From NCBI GenBank assembly GCA_016703125.1, contig JADJCR010000007.1, forward strand, positions 1 to 64,000: DNA of 64,000 bases, read 5' to 3'. Shown here in pieces: positions 1-8,539 of the stretch (its first letter is position 1; the number at the start of each line of letters is the position of its first letter). A model generated the notes under the pieces. That model made no database searches and was not told where the DNA came from. It saw nothing but the letters and a program-made list of their open reading frames with translations. Position numbers and translations under genes: made by a program. The DNA is from Micrococcales bacterium. Its GTDB lineage: Bacteria > Actinomycetota > Actinomycetes > S36-B12 > UBA10799.

Positions 1-151
1 CCCCGAAGACCACCCGCAGGATCACCGGATCGACGTTCCAGTAGCGGCCCAGGCCCCCGCACACCCCGCCGAAGATGCGGTCGGAGGAACTGCGCCGCAA
101 CAGGTGGGGAGCCACCGGCGGCGGTGTCATATACATCGTTGTTTCACTCAT
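1..151 (-). CDS. PspC domain protein, N-terminal part (runs off window)
   Basis: Reading leftwards from the ATG at 151 gives MSETTMYMTPPP, then a typical PspC opening (RIFGGVCGGLGRYWNVDP, then VILRVVFG) until the window edge. PspC domains are small membrane-associated modules of the phage-shock/envelope-stress response, normally with one or two transmembrane segments after this motif. Those segments would lie outside the window. In-frame ATGs also exist at 136 and 130. The gene is divergent from a PspC-type histidine kinase and its response regulator, an arrangement common in actinobacteria, so a role in envelope stress sensing is inferred. Confidence 0.8.
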   Translation of the reverse strand, partial: MSETTMYMTPPPVAPHLLRRSSSDRIFGGVCGGLGRYWNVDPVILRVVFG

Positions 152-262
152 GGCTCCACTGTGTGCCGACCCCCGACCCTCCCACATCCGGTGACGACCC
201 TGATCTTCTCCTCAGGGTTTCACCCCGATCCCAACGCCGGCCGACTGCGGGACAATGGGACG

Positions 263-1389
263 GTGAGCACCCAGACGGCCGCGCCGCGCGCCTACCGGGA
301 GACCCGCGGCCGGTGGATCGGCAGGGGTGGCGGCCGGGCTGTCCAGATCACCTGGGGTGGCCGGTGGGGGCGGTGCGGGCGGCGTTCGTGGTGCTGAGCT
401 TCGTCGGTGGTATCGGGGTGATCGCGTACGCCGCGTACTGGGCGGTCCTGCCTGCGCGGCACGAGGACGACTCCGACACCGCGCGCCTGCTCGCGTTCGC
501 CGCGGTGGTGGTGGGTGGCTTCCTGATCCTGCCCACGACCAGTACCTGGATGCAGGTGGGCTTGCCGTTGGCTGTGATCGTGCTGGGCGCCACGCTGGTG
601 TGGAGCAGGGTCGTGCCGGGACGCAGGTTGCGCCGCGATGGCCTGCAATGGACCGCGCTGGGCCTCGGGGGTGCTGCTGGTGGGCCTCGGCATCGTCGGG
701 TGGCGGCCACCGGGCTGGCCCTGCGGTCGTTCCTGAACCTGGCCGCGGTCGCGGTCCTGCTGGTCGCCGGGGTCGGCCTGATCGCCATGCCGTGGATCGC
801 CGGGCTCTACCGGGAACTGACCGCCGAGCGCCAGGAGCGGGTCCGCTCGCAGACCCGCGCCGAACTGGCCACCCAGGTCCACGACTCGGTGCTGCAGACC
901 CTGACCCTGATCCGCCAGCACGCCGACGACCCGGACCAGGTCGCCCGGCTGGCGCGGTCCGAGGAACGGCACCTGCGGTCCTGGTTGTACGAACCGGCCG
1001 GAGACCCGGAGCACACACTCGCAGCAGCACTCGCTGCGGCCGCGGCGAAGGTCGAGCAGCAGTACGCCACGGCGGTGGAGGTCGTTTGTGTGGGGGACCG
1101 GGCCCTCGACGACGGCGGCCGGGCGGTGGTGGCGGCCGCGAGTGAGGCGGTGCTGAATGCGGCCAAGCATGCCGGCGGGTCGATCAGTGTCTACGCTGAG
1201 GCCGATGCCGCCCACATCGCGGTGTTCGTGCGCGACCGGGGCCGCGGCTTCGACCTGGCGGCCATCCCGGAGGACCGCAAGGGGGTCTCGGAGTCCATGA
1301 TCGGTCGTATGGAACGTGCTGGTGGCTCCTGCCGGATCCGCTCCGACCAGCGGGGGACCGAAGTGGCCCTGAGCCTGGGGCCGGCATGA
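263..1389 (+). pseudogene. PspC-type sensor histidine kinase, reading frame broken by several indels
   Basis: The probable start is GTG at 263 (MSTQTAAPRAYRETRGRWIG). The PspC signature GVAAGLSR then continues in a second frame from about 323, and HLGWPVGAVRAAF in a third frame from about 348. Around 672-705 a stretch reading GVLLVGLGIVG is out of frame, and the frame is then restored. The C-terminal kinase half is intact: transmembrane helices, the dimerisation helix with QVHDSVLQTL (phospho-accepting His), an N-box (EAVLNAAKHA) and a G-box (DRGRGFDL). It belongs to the HisKA_3/NarX-type class. The stop overlaps the start of the downstream response regulator (ATGA). Either the sensor half is decaying or this end of the sequence contains indel errors. 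The partner regulator is intact, which favours error or very recent decay. Confidence 0.7.
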
Positions 1390-2003
1390 TCCGGCTGGTC
1401 ATCGTCGACGACCACGAGATGGTGCGGGCCGGCATCCGGGGTGGCATGCCCGAGGACATCGACGTGGTCGGGGAGGCCGCCGACGTCGAGCAGGCCGTGA
1501 AGGTGATCACGGCCACCTCTCCCGATGTGGTGCTGCTGGACGTGCACCTGCCCGGCGGGAACGCGCAGGCGGTGCTGCAGCAGTGTGTGGGCAGTTCCCG
1601 GTTCCTCGCACTGTCCGTGTCGGATGCCTCCGAGGACGTGGTGGGTGTGGTGCGGTTCGGAGCCCGTGGCTACGTCACGAAGGACATCACCGCGCCTGCT
1701 CTGGCCGCGGCCATCCGCCAGGTCGCCGGCGGGGATGCGGTGTTCAGCCCCCGACTCGCCGGGTTCGTGCTCGATGCGTTCACCGGTGCCGCGGCCCAGA
1801 GCGATGACGAACTCGACCGGCTCACGGCCCGGGAGCGCGACGTCATGCGCCTGATCGCGCGCGGCTACACCTACCGGGAGGTCGCCGAGGAGTTGTTCGT
1901 CAGCATCAAGACCGTCGAGACCCACATGTCGGCGGTCTTGCGCAAACTGCAGCTGAGCAATCGCCGCGAGCTCGCGCGCTGGGCACAGGTCCGTCACCTC
2001 TGA
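1386..2003 (+). CDS. NarL/LuxR-family response regulator
   Basis: The product has 205 residues with an N-terminal receiver domain (acidic pair D8-D9, phospho-acceptor D52 in VVLLDVHLPGG, conserved Lys near 100 in YVTKD). A C-terminal LuxR-type helix-turn-helix follows (LTARERDVMRLIARGYTYRE, then VAEELFVSIKTVETHMSAVLRKL). It is a DNA-binding transcription factor activated by phosphotransfer from the adjacent kinase. The start codon overlaps the kinase stop by four bases, indicating translational coupling. Targets are unknown; the divergent PspC gene is an obvious candidate. Confidence 0.92.
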   Translation: MIRLVIVDDHEMVRAGIRGGMPEDIDVVGEAADVEQAVKVITATSPDVVLLDVHLPGGNAQAVLQQCVGSSRFLALSVSDASEDVVGVVRFGARGYVTKDITAPALAAAIRQVAGGDAVFSPRLAGFVLDAFTGAAAQSDDELDRLTARERDVMRLIARGYTYREVAEELFVSIKTVETHMSAVLRKLQLSNRRELARWAQVRHL

Positions 2004-2046
2004 ACACGGATCCCGGCGTTTCGCCCCCGCAGCCCCCCGCCCTCGC

Positions 2047-2052
2047 TAGTCT
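2047..2052 (+). promoter_or_regulatory. -10 element TAGTCT of a leaderless promoter
   Basis: TAGTCT lies exactly six bases before the ATG at 2059. It is one member of a set of TANNNT hexamers placed 5-8 bases before start codons in this window. No ribosome binding site is present, so the transcript probably starts at the start codon. Confidence 0.5.
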
Positions 2053-2058
2053 CGCGGC

Positions 2059-3381
2059 ATGGCGCCGCTCCCGTCCGGGCTACGAAGAGGGTACGCACTC
2101 GGCGGCATCGCCACCGGCACCTACGGGACGGTCCCTGGCCTGCTGCTGATGCCCTACCTCACCGAGGTGATCGGGATCAAGGCCGCCCTCGCCGGGCTCG
2201 TGGTCTTCCTGCCCAAGGCCTGGGACTTCGTGCTCAACCCCGTGGCCGGCCGGATCAGCGACCGTTCGACGAACCCGCGCGGGCGGCGCCGGCCGATCAT
2301 CAGGCGGGCGGGCATGCTGATGGCCCTGGGGTTCCTGCTGATCTTCATCGGTCCCACCGCTCCGGCCGGGCTTGCTACGGCGTGGGTGGTCGCCGCGTTC
2401 CTGGGCGCCGCGACGGCCTATGCGTTCTTCCAGGTGCCTTACCTGGCGATGTCGGCGGAGATCACTGAGGACTACGGAGAACGCACGCGGCTGATGATGT
2501 GGCGGGTCATCGTCATCACCGGGGGGATCATGGTGGCCGGTGCCAGTGCGCCGCTGCTGGTCGAAGCGTTCGGCGGGGCGCAGGGGTACCGCGTGATGGC
2601 GCTGGTGATGGCGGTACTGATCGTGGCGGGCACCTGGGGCCTCTGGTTCGGTACCCGCAAGGCCACCCTGACGCGTCACGAGACCACGAGCGGGACGCTG
2701 CGGGAGCAACTGCTGCTGGTGGTGCGCAGCCCGCACGTGCGCACGTTGCTGTTGGCCTTCGTGCTGCAAGCGGTGGCGATGACGATGGTGCTGGCGGGGA
2801 TCAACTACACCGCCCGGCACGTGATGGGCGATCCGGCCGTCGCGACCTACGCCTTCGTCGCCTTCGTCGGGCCGGCGATCGTGGTCAGCCCGTTGTGGGA
2901 GAGGTTCGGCTTGCGCTGGGGCAAGAAGGCCGGGTTCGCCGCCACCTCGGTGGTGCTCGTGGTCGGCCTGCTGGCCCTGACCGCGGCCGGTGGTGGCGAT
3001 CTGGGCGTCCTGCTCGCAGCGTCGGCGGTGGTCGGCGTCGGTTACGCCGGCAGCCAGCTGTTCCCGCTGGCGATGCTGCCCGACCTGGCCGCGCACGACG
3101 CCGTGGAGTCGGGCCAGAACCGGATCGGACTGCTCACCGGCACGTGGTCGGCCTTCGAGCTCCTGGGCTTCGCATTGGGTCCCGCGGTCTACGGGTTCGT
3201 GCTGTCGCTGGGCGGCTACGTCTCGGGGGCCGAGTCGCAGAGTGACGGGGCCCAGTGGGCCATCCTTGCCGGCATCTCGATCGTGCCAGCGGTGCTCGTG
3301 GTGCTGAGCCTGGTCGCGTTGAGCCGCTACCGGCTGGATCGCGTGTTGCGCGAGGAAGGGGTGGACAGTGCAGTCCACTGA
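2059..3381 (+). CDS. GPH-family (MelB-like) cation:sugar symporter of the MFS
   Basis: The 440-residue protein has about twelve hydrophobic segments and the family landmarks of glycoside-pentoside-hexuronide symporters: a DFVLNPVAGRISDRS loop after helix 2, the basic loop NPRGRRRP, and VPYLAMSAEITEDYGERTRL in the helix 4-5 region. It should sit in the cytoplasmic membrane and move a sugar or glycoside with a cation, but the substrate cannot be read from the sequence. It overlaps the following M28-like gene by 14 bases, so the two are co-transcribed and probably translationally coupled. With the downstream lipase-like hydrolase this suggests an uptake and breakdown module. Confidence 0.85.
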   Translation: MAPLPSGLRRGYALGGIATGTYGTVPGLLLMPYLTEVIGIKAALAGLVVFLPKAWDFVLNPVAGRISDRSTNPRGRRRPIIRRAGMLMALGFLLIFIGPTAPAGLATAWVVAAFLGAATAYAFFQVPYLAMSAEITEDYGERTRLMMWRVIVITGGIMVAGASAPLLVEAFGGAQGYRVMALVMAVLIVAGTWGLWFGTRKATLTRHETTSGTLREQLLLVVRSPHVRTLLLAFVLQAVAMTMVLAGINYTARHVMGDPAVATYAFVAFVGPAIVVSPLWERFGLRWGKKAGFAATSVVLVVGLLALTAAGGGDLGVLLAASAVVGVGYAGSQLFPLAMLPDLAAHDAVESGQNRIGLLTGTWSAFELLGFALGPAVYGFVLSLGGYVSGAESQSDGAQWAILAGISIVPAVLVVLSLVALSRYRLDRVLREEGVDSAVH

Positions 3382-4786
3382 CCTGCTGGCCACGATCGAC
3401 GACCTGGTGGCGATGGCGCCGCGCGCCACCGGAACCCCGGGTGGGGAGGCCGCGGCCGAGTACGTGGCCGCGCGCTTCCGCGCAGCCGGCCTGCACGACG
3501 TCCACTTCCTGGAGGTCCCGTCCTACGCCTGGCGCGCGACCACCTGCAGCCTGCGCGTGGCGGGCCGCGACCTGCAGTGCGGTCCCGTCCTGCACAGCGC
3601 GCTGCCGGACCACGAGGCGACCGGCGCCCTGGGGGGCACGGTCAGCGCGCCCGTTGTCGACATCGGCGACGGGAAGGTCGCAGACCACGACGTGCGGGGC
3701 CGGATCGTGTTGTTCGACCTGACTTTCGACATGTCCCTGTACTCCCTGCTGATGATCAGCGAGTACGTGCACGACCCTGGGCGCAGGATGCTGCGCCGCG
3801 ACGTCATGGGTTCGCGCAACCCGTACGTCACCTCGCTGACCTCAGTGATGACCTCGGCGGCCGAGGCGGGGGCGGTCGCGGTGATCGGCGTGCTGCGCGA
3901 CTACCCGGAGTCGGTGCGCTACCACAACGAGTACTACCGCCGCACCCTGCTCGAGTTGCCGGGTGTGTGGGTCACCAGGGCCACGGGGCAGGCGATACGC
4001 GACCTGCTGGGCGCCGGCGTTGAGGCCGAGATCGTGCTGGAGGTGCAGCGCGACCGGGTCACGTCCAGGACCGTGCTCGGGGTACTGCCCGGGCGCAGCC
4101 GCGAGACCGTCATGGTGCAATCGCACCACGACTCGGTCGGACCCGGCGCGGTCGAGGACGCCTCGGGCAGCGCGGAGGTGATCGCGCTGGCCGAGCACTA
4201 CGGGCGCCTCGCACATGACGGCGCGGTGCGCGACAAGACGCTGCTCTTCGTGACGTTCGACAGTCACTTCACCGGCTATCAGGCCCACCGGGAGTTCGCC
4301 CGGCGCTATGCCCTCGACCCGGAAAGCCCGTACGACCTGGTGATGAACGCGACGATCGAGCACGTCGGCCTGCGGGCCGTCCGCGGCCCGGACGGCGGCT
4401 TCGCGCATACCGGCCAGACCGAACCACGTGGTGTCTTCGAGAACCTCAACCCGCGGCTCAAGTGGGAACTGGGACGGGCGATCCGCCGGCACGGCCTGCA
4501 CAGCACGTGCCTGCTCAACGCCTCGCTGCTGGAGTACACGCGCAGCGGCATCCCCACCGACGCCTCGTTCACGTTGCTGTGCGGGGTGCCGACGGTGAGC
4601 CTGGTGTCCGGCCCCCTGTACCTGTACGACGACGCCGACACCCCCGAGTGGGTGGACGCCGACCAACTGGTGCCGGTGGCGCAGTTCTTCGTCGACGTGA
4701 TCGACACTGCCGACGGGGCCAGTAGCGACCGGATCGGTCTGGTCCCCCGCCCGCTGCGCCGGCGACTGCCGCGCGGCCGCTGGTGA
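3368..4786 (+). CDS. M28-like metallopeptidase homologue with altered active site
   Basis: The 472-residue protein has no evident signal peptide. The N-terminal half resembles the cap and PA-like insertion of M28 aminopeptidases (GTPGGEAAAEYVAARF opening). The core contains the first metal ligands in SHHDS (about residues 252-256) and VEDASGS. The usual Glu-Glu pair of the catalytic site is replaced by a DSHFTGYQ segment, the following ligand is Glu in IEHVG, and the last His of the SDHxPF motif is replaced (PTDASF). It therefore has the fold but lacks catalytic residues that canonical M28 enzymes need. A binding role or a changed chemistry is possible. It overlaps the upstream transporter by 14 bases and meets the downstream hydrolase in TGATG. 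Confidence 0.7.
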   Translation: MQSTDLLATIDDLVAMAPRATGTPGGEAAAEYVAARFRAAGLHDVHFLEVPSYAWRATTCSLRVAGRDLQCGPVLHSALPDHEATGALGGTVSAPVVDIGDGKVADHDVRGRIVLFDLTFDMSLYSLLMISEYVHDPGRRMLRRDVMGSRNPYVTSLTSVMTSAAEAGAVAVIGVLRDYPESVRYHNEYYRRTLLELPGVWVTRATGQAIRDLLGAGVEAEIVLEVQRDRVTSRTVLGVLPGRSRETVMVQSHHDSVGPGAVEDASGSAEVIALAEHYGRLAHDGAVRDKTLLFVTFDSHFTGYQAHREFARRYALDPESPYDLVMNATIEHVGLRAVRGPDGGFAHTGQTEPRGVFENLNPRLKWELGRAIRRHGLHSTCLLNASLLEYTRSGIPTDASFTLLCGVPTVSLVSGPLYLYDDADTPEWVDADQLVPVAQFFVDVIDTADGASSDRIGLVPRPLRRRLPRGRW

Positions 4787-5814
4787 TGCGGCACGGTGCG
4801 ACCCAGCGGGTGACCTACCCCTCCACCTCGGTGTCCGGCGCGCCGGTGGAACTCACCGGCCTGGTGCACCTGCCGCACACGCCACCGCCGGCGGACGGCT
4901 GGCCGCTGATCAGCTACGGGCACATGACGACCGGCGGCGCGGCGAGCGGGGCGCCGAGCACAGCGGCGCCCGGCCACCCCGAGTGGCGGCGGATCTCGCA
5001 GGGCGACGCGCTGTGCGACAGGCTGCTGGCCCGGGGGGTGGCGGTGCTGCGTCCGGACTACGAGGGCCTGGGCAGCCCTGGCGTGCACCCGTACCTCATA
5101 GGGGAGCCGCTGGCTCGCTCGGTGCTCGACATGGTGGCGGCACGGACCACGTTCGACGCCCGGATCGGGGACCGCTGGGTGAGCGCCGGGCATTCCGAGG
5201 GATCGATGGCCGCGCTGTTCACCGCCCGTGCGGATGTTGCCCGCCCGCTGCCGCTGCTCGGGGTCGCGGCGTTCACCCCGGTCACCCGCATGGACGTCAC
5301 CATCGGTGCGGCGCGGCGGCTGCCTGTCGTCCTGCCCGGGTGCGCGATCTTCTCACCGCTGATCGCACTGATGATCCGCGGCGCGGCGACTGTCTCGCCC
5401 CGGATGGCGGAACTTGTCGCCGGGGACGGCCTGAGTCCCGCCGCCCGCGGCTTGTGGCCGCACCTGGACCAACGTTGTGCCGAGGATCTCGCCCGGCCCG
5501 ATTCGTGGGGTGGTTTACCGCCGGCGCGGATCGGCGGGGTGCGCGGGGAGGAACTGTTCGCAGAACTCTGGGCCGTGATGCGGGACAACGAGGTGCGCGG
5601 CCTGGAGTTGGCCGAGGTGCCGGTGCGCATCGATGCCGGCCTGTTCGACGAGGTCGCCCCCGCCCCACTGACCCGCCGACTGCTGGCCGCCTACCGCGCC
5701 CGCGGGGTCGACCTCACGACCCGCTGGTGGCCCAGCCACCACTCCGGCACGATGCGTGCCCAGTACGCCCCGAGCGAGGCCGCCGATTGGATCGTGCGAC
5801 GCCTCGCCACCTGA
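4786..5814 (+). CDS. alpha/beta hydrolase of the secretory lipase type
   Basis: The 342-residue product has an alpha/beta hydrolase fold with the nucleophile elbow GHSEGSMAA, a preceding DYEGLGSPG loop typical of secretory-lipase/cutinase-like hydrolases, and a late WWPSHHSG carrying the candidate catalytic His. No clear signal peptide is seen. The ATG at 4786 overlaps the upstream stop by one base (TGATG); a GTG at 4783 is the alternative start. It is the last gene of a three-gene unit with a sugar-type symporter and an M28-like protein. The substrate is likely an ester but is not identifiable. Confidence 0.75.
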   Translation: MRHGATQRVTYPSTSVSGAPVELTGLVHLPHTPPPADGWPLISYGHMTTGGAASGAPSTAAPGHPEWRRISQGDALCDRLLARGVAVLRPDYEGLGSPGVHPYLIGEPLARSVLDMVAARTTFDARIGDRWVSAGHSEGSMAALFTARADVARPLPLLGVAAFTPVTRMDVTIGAARRLPVVLPGCAIFSPLIALMIRGAATVSPRMAELVAGDGLSPAARGLWPHLDQRCAEDLARPDSWGGLPPARIGGVRGEELFAELWAVMRDNEVRGLELAEVPVRIDAGLFDEVAPAPLTRRLLAAYRARGVDLTTRWWPSHHSGTMRAQYAPSEAADWIVRRLAT

Positions 5815-5832
5815 TGCCGCAGTGGCCCGCAA

Positions 5833-6764
5833 CTACGTCCCGGCAAGCTCCCCGGGTTGTGCATCCAGTGCGCTGCGGGCGATCTGGCGCATGCGCTGAG
5901 CGGATCGGTCCATGTGCGCGGGTTCGGTGGCGGAAAGGAACTCCAGCAGGACCCGGGAGAACCGGGCGGGCTCGTCCCTGTGGGGGAAGTGCCTCGACTG
6001 CTCGAAGATCTCCAGTTGACTGCCCGCGATGATCTGGTGTGCGGCGTAGGCGTGCGCCACGGGAATGACCGTGTCGAGAGCGCCCCAGATGATCAGCGTG
6101 GGCAGTCCTTCGGTGAGGTACAGCCGGTCGTTGGCGCTGACCCGCTGACCGCCCGGTTCCACGACGCTGCGCAGGGTGTAGATGAAGGCCGCCCGGGTTG
6201 TGGTCTCCGCCAGCGATGCGTACCCGCGGGCGAACTCGGCGACCGACGGGCGCGGGCGCACCGGCAGGATGCTCAGGAACCGGCCGATGGTCGCCCCGCT
6301 TCCCGCACGCGTTCGTTGGCGATGACGGGAAGGATGAACTCGGCCCCCGGCAGGGTGGCGGCGCGCAGCACCAGGCTCACCTCGCGGCCCAGTCCGCCGC
6401 TGTCGACGAGCACAATGCGTTCGCAGTACTGGGAGTACTGGTAGGAGAACTGCATGGCCACCCCGCCGCCGAGGGAGTGGCCGACGACGGTCACGGTTTC
6501 GATCTCCAAGTGATCCAACAGGTCGCGCAGGATGCTCGCCATCGCCCCGAGGGAGTAGTCGGTACGGGGCTTGTCCGACTCGCCGTGACCCATCAGATCC
6601 GGGGCGATCACATATGCGTGCGCGGCCAGCGCCGGGATGACCGGCTCCCACGTAGCACTGCTGCTGGTGACCCCGTGAATGAGCAGGATGACCGGGAGGC
6701 CGGGGTCTCCTGCCGACAGGTAGTTGATGCGGTGGCCGTGCAAGGTCACCTGATTGTTCTGCAT
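5833..6764 (-). pseudogene. alpha/beta hydrolase interrupted by a single-base frameshift
   Basis: From ATG 6764 (preceded by GAGGAG) the reading frame gives a classic hydrolase: LLIHGVTSSS oxyanion loop, DLMGHGESDKP, and the nucleophile elbow GHSLGGG. It stops at 6273. The rest of the domain continues in the next frame from about 6292, with the catalytic Asp in GALDTVIPVAHAY and His in SRHFPHRDEPARF, ending at 5833. Restoring one G in the GGGG run (plus-strand CCCC near 6294-6297) joins both parts. All triad residues are present, so this is either a very recent mutation or a homopolymer sequence error. Confidence 0.75.
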
Positions 6765-6887
6765 ACCCGGCTCCTCACCCCTGTGATTCCAGCACACCAC
6801 GATCGGCGGAGGTGTCCGGACGTGGGGTCGCTTGGGCCGCGTGAGCGCGACTGCCGCAGGTACGCTGCGGACAATCGAAGGAGCCCC

Positions 6888-8006
6888 ATGCGCTACCGGC
6901 GAATGCCGATCGAAGTCGAATCCCCCGAGCAGGTGGGTTACGCCACCATCACCAACAACCTTTCGGAGAGTTCGGTCGCCGATCGGCGACTGGGTGACCT
7001 TGGCCTGGATCTCGACCTCGACGACCTGGTGCTGTGCTACGGGGATCATCTGGGTGATCCCGTGCTGCGACAGGCCGTTGCCGGACTCGGGCAAGGCATC
7101 GACGCGGACGACGTGCTTGTCACCCCCGGCGCGGCAGCTGCTCTGTTCTGCACGGCGACCGCCATGCTCGATACCGGCGACCACATGGTCGTGGTGCGGA
7201 CCAACTATGCGACCAACTTGGAGACCCCGCGGGCCATCGGGGCGGACGTCGACATCGTGGACCTTCGCTATGACGACCGGTGGGCCCTCGACCTCGACCG
7301 CTTGGAGTCGCGTGTGCGGCCGGGTCAGACGCGGTTGATCAGCGTGACCTGCCCGCACAATCCCACGGGCACGATGCTGCGCGAGGCGGATCTGCATCGG
7401 CTGGTGGGAATCGCCGAGAACTCCGGTGCCGTGCTGATGGTCGACGAGACCTATCGTGACCTCACACAGGGTCCGCGACTGCCGATGGCCGCAAGCCTGT
7501 CGCCGTGTGCGGTTAGTGTCGGATCGATGTCCAAGGCGTACGGCCTTCCGGGTATCCGCATCGGGTGGGCGGTGACCACCGGCCCGGACGTGCAGCAGTC
7601 GCTGCTGGCGGCGAAGGAGCAGATCGTGATCTGCGGTTCCACGATCGATGAGCACATCGCCGGCCGGGTGCTCACCGATCGGGAGCGGATCCTGCCGGCG
7701 ATCCTTGCGGACGTGCGTGAAAGGGCAGCTGTGGTCGGGTCGTGGATGCAGGGTCAGGACACCTTCGAGTGGGTGCCGCCGACAGGCGGTGTGGTGGGGC
7801 TGGTCCGCTTCAGAGAGGATCTCGTGGTGGACGAAGAGGCCTTCTACCGCCATCTGCTCGCGGATCACGGAACCTACGTCGGTCCGGGTCACTGGTTCGA
7901 GGTCGACGATCGCCATTTCCGGCTCGGCTTCGGCTGGCCCACCTTTGAACAACTGCACGCCGGGCTTGCCGGACTGACGGCGGCCGCCTCGGATGCGATG
8001 CGCTAG
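6888..8006 (+). CDS. PLP-dependent aminotransferase, class I/II
   Basis: The 372-residue protein has fold-type I aminotransferase landmarks: TPGAAAALF (phosphate loop region), CPHNPTGTM with the cofactor-binding Asn, VDETYRD with the Asp that pairs with the pyridine nitrogen, SMSKAYGLPGIRIGW with the Schiff-base Lys, and an Arg in FRLGFGWP for the substrate carboxylate. The start at 6888 is chosen because GAAGGAG precedes it by a few bases and a -10-like TACGCT lies about 25 bases upstream. It resembles the AspC/capreomycidine-synthase-like subgroup by overall pattern, but the amino acid substrate cannot be told. No operon partner is evident. Confidence 0.85.
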   Translation: MRYRRMPIEVESPEQVGYATITNNLSESSVADRRLGDLGLDLDLDDLVLCYGDHLGDPVLRQAVAGLGQGIDADDVLVTPGAAAALFCTATAMLDTGDHMVVVRTNYATNLETPRAIGADVDIVDLRYDDRWALDLDRLESRVRPGQTRLISVTCPHNPTGTMLREADLHRLVGIAENSGAVLMVDETYRDLTQGPRLPMAASLSPCAVSVGSMSKAYGLPGIRIGWAVTTGPDVQQSLLAAKEQIVICGSTIDEHIAGRVLTDRERILPAILADVRERAAVVGSWMQGQDTFEWVPPTGGVVGLVRFREDLVVDEEAFYRHLLADHGTYVGPGHWFEVDDRHFRLGFGWPTFEQLHAGLAGLTAAASDAMR

Positions 8007-8539
8007 GTGTTGTGGTCTCAGGTGCGCCGACCTTCCTGCGGGGGTGGGCGCCTCATGCGCTGGGCTCTTCCAGCAGGCAGTCGGGCACTCGGATGGCTTG
8101 GGTCCTCTGAGCGTCTTGCCTACAGCGGCAGTCCGATCCCACACCCAGGTGTCGTCGTGAGCCAACCCCTGGGGGTCCCACAGGTGATCGACCACGTGCT
8201 CTGCCCGGGTTCTCCAGATGAGCAGGGGCCAGGAGCAGCTCGTTCTTGGTCGGACTCTCTTCGTCGCAACCCATGGAGGTGCGTGATCCAAAGACCACCT
8301 CCCTGAGACCGGGCGAATCGAAACTCGATCACCTCCCCCAGCAATGGCCCATAGACGATCGGGGTTTGCAGAGCTTCGGGCCCGTGACGGTCGCAAGGCC
8401 GCCGGCGACTGCGGCTCGAACAGTGAGATCGGCGTGTCTGTGGATGCCGTTTGGCACGTGTCCACAGATGGGTTTCGGTGTCTGTTTCGTGTCGTACCTC
8501 TGTTCTAACGTGGGTGCTGTGTGAGGAGGTGGGGGTCGG
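8007..8539 (+). other. 533-base intergenic region without a convincing gene
   Basis: This gap is less G+C-rich than its surroundings and has open frames in several registers, none with a recognisable domain or start signal. The last 50 bases hold the promoter and SOS-like box of the next gene. It may contain the worn remains of a former gene on the minus strand, but I cannot support one. Confidence 0.4.
8492..8507 (+). promoter_or_regulatory. LexA (SOS) box-like site before the first DUF222/HNH gene
   Basis: TCGTACCTCTGTTCTA matches the actinobacterial LexA consensus TCGAAC-N4-GTTCGA at all but two positions. It lies 33 bases before the GTG start. The matching, better-conserved site before the second DUF222/HNH gene in this window supports it. 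Confidence 0.45.

Noticed and set aside
124..400. Long open frame starting at 124 as the true N-terminus of the kinase
   Set aside because: Its first 80 residues are not PspC-like and lie opposite the divergent PspC gene; the matching residues are in other frames from GTG 263.
6273..8465. 730-codon minus-strand frame
   Set aside because: Most of it is antisense to the aminotransferase gene; only the last 164 codons (the hydrolase) are real.
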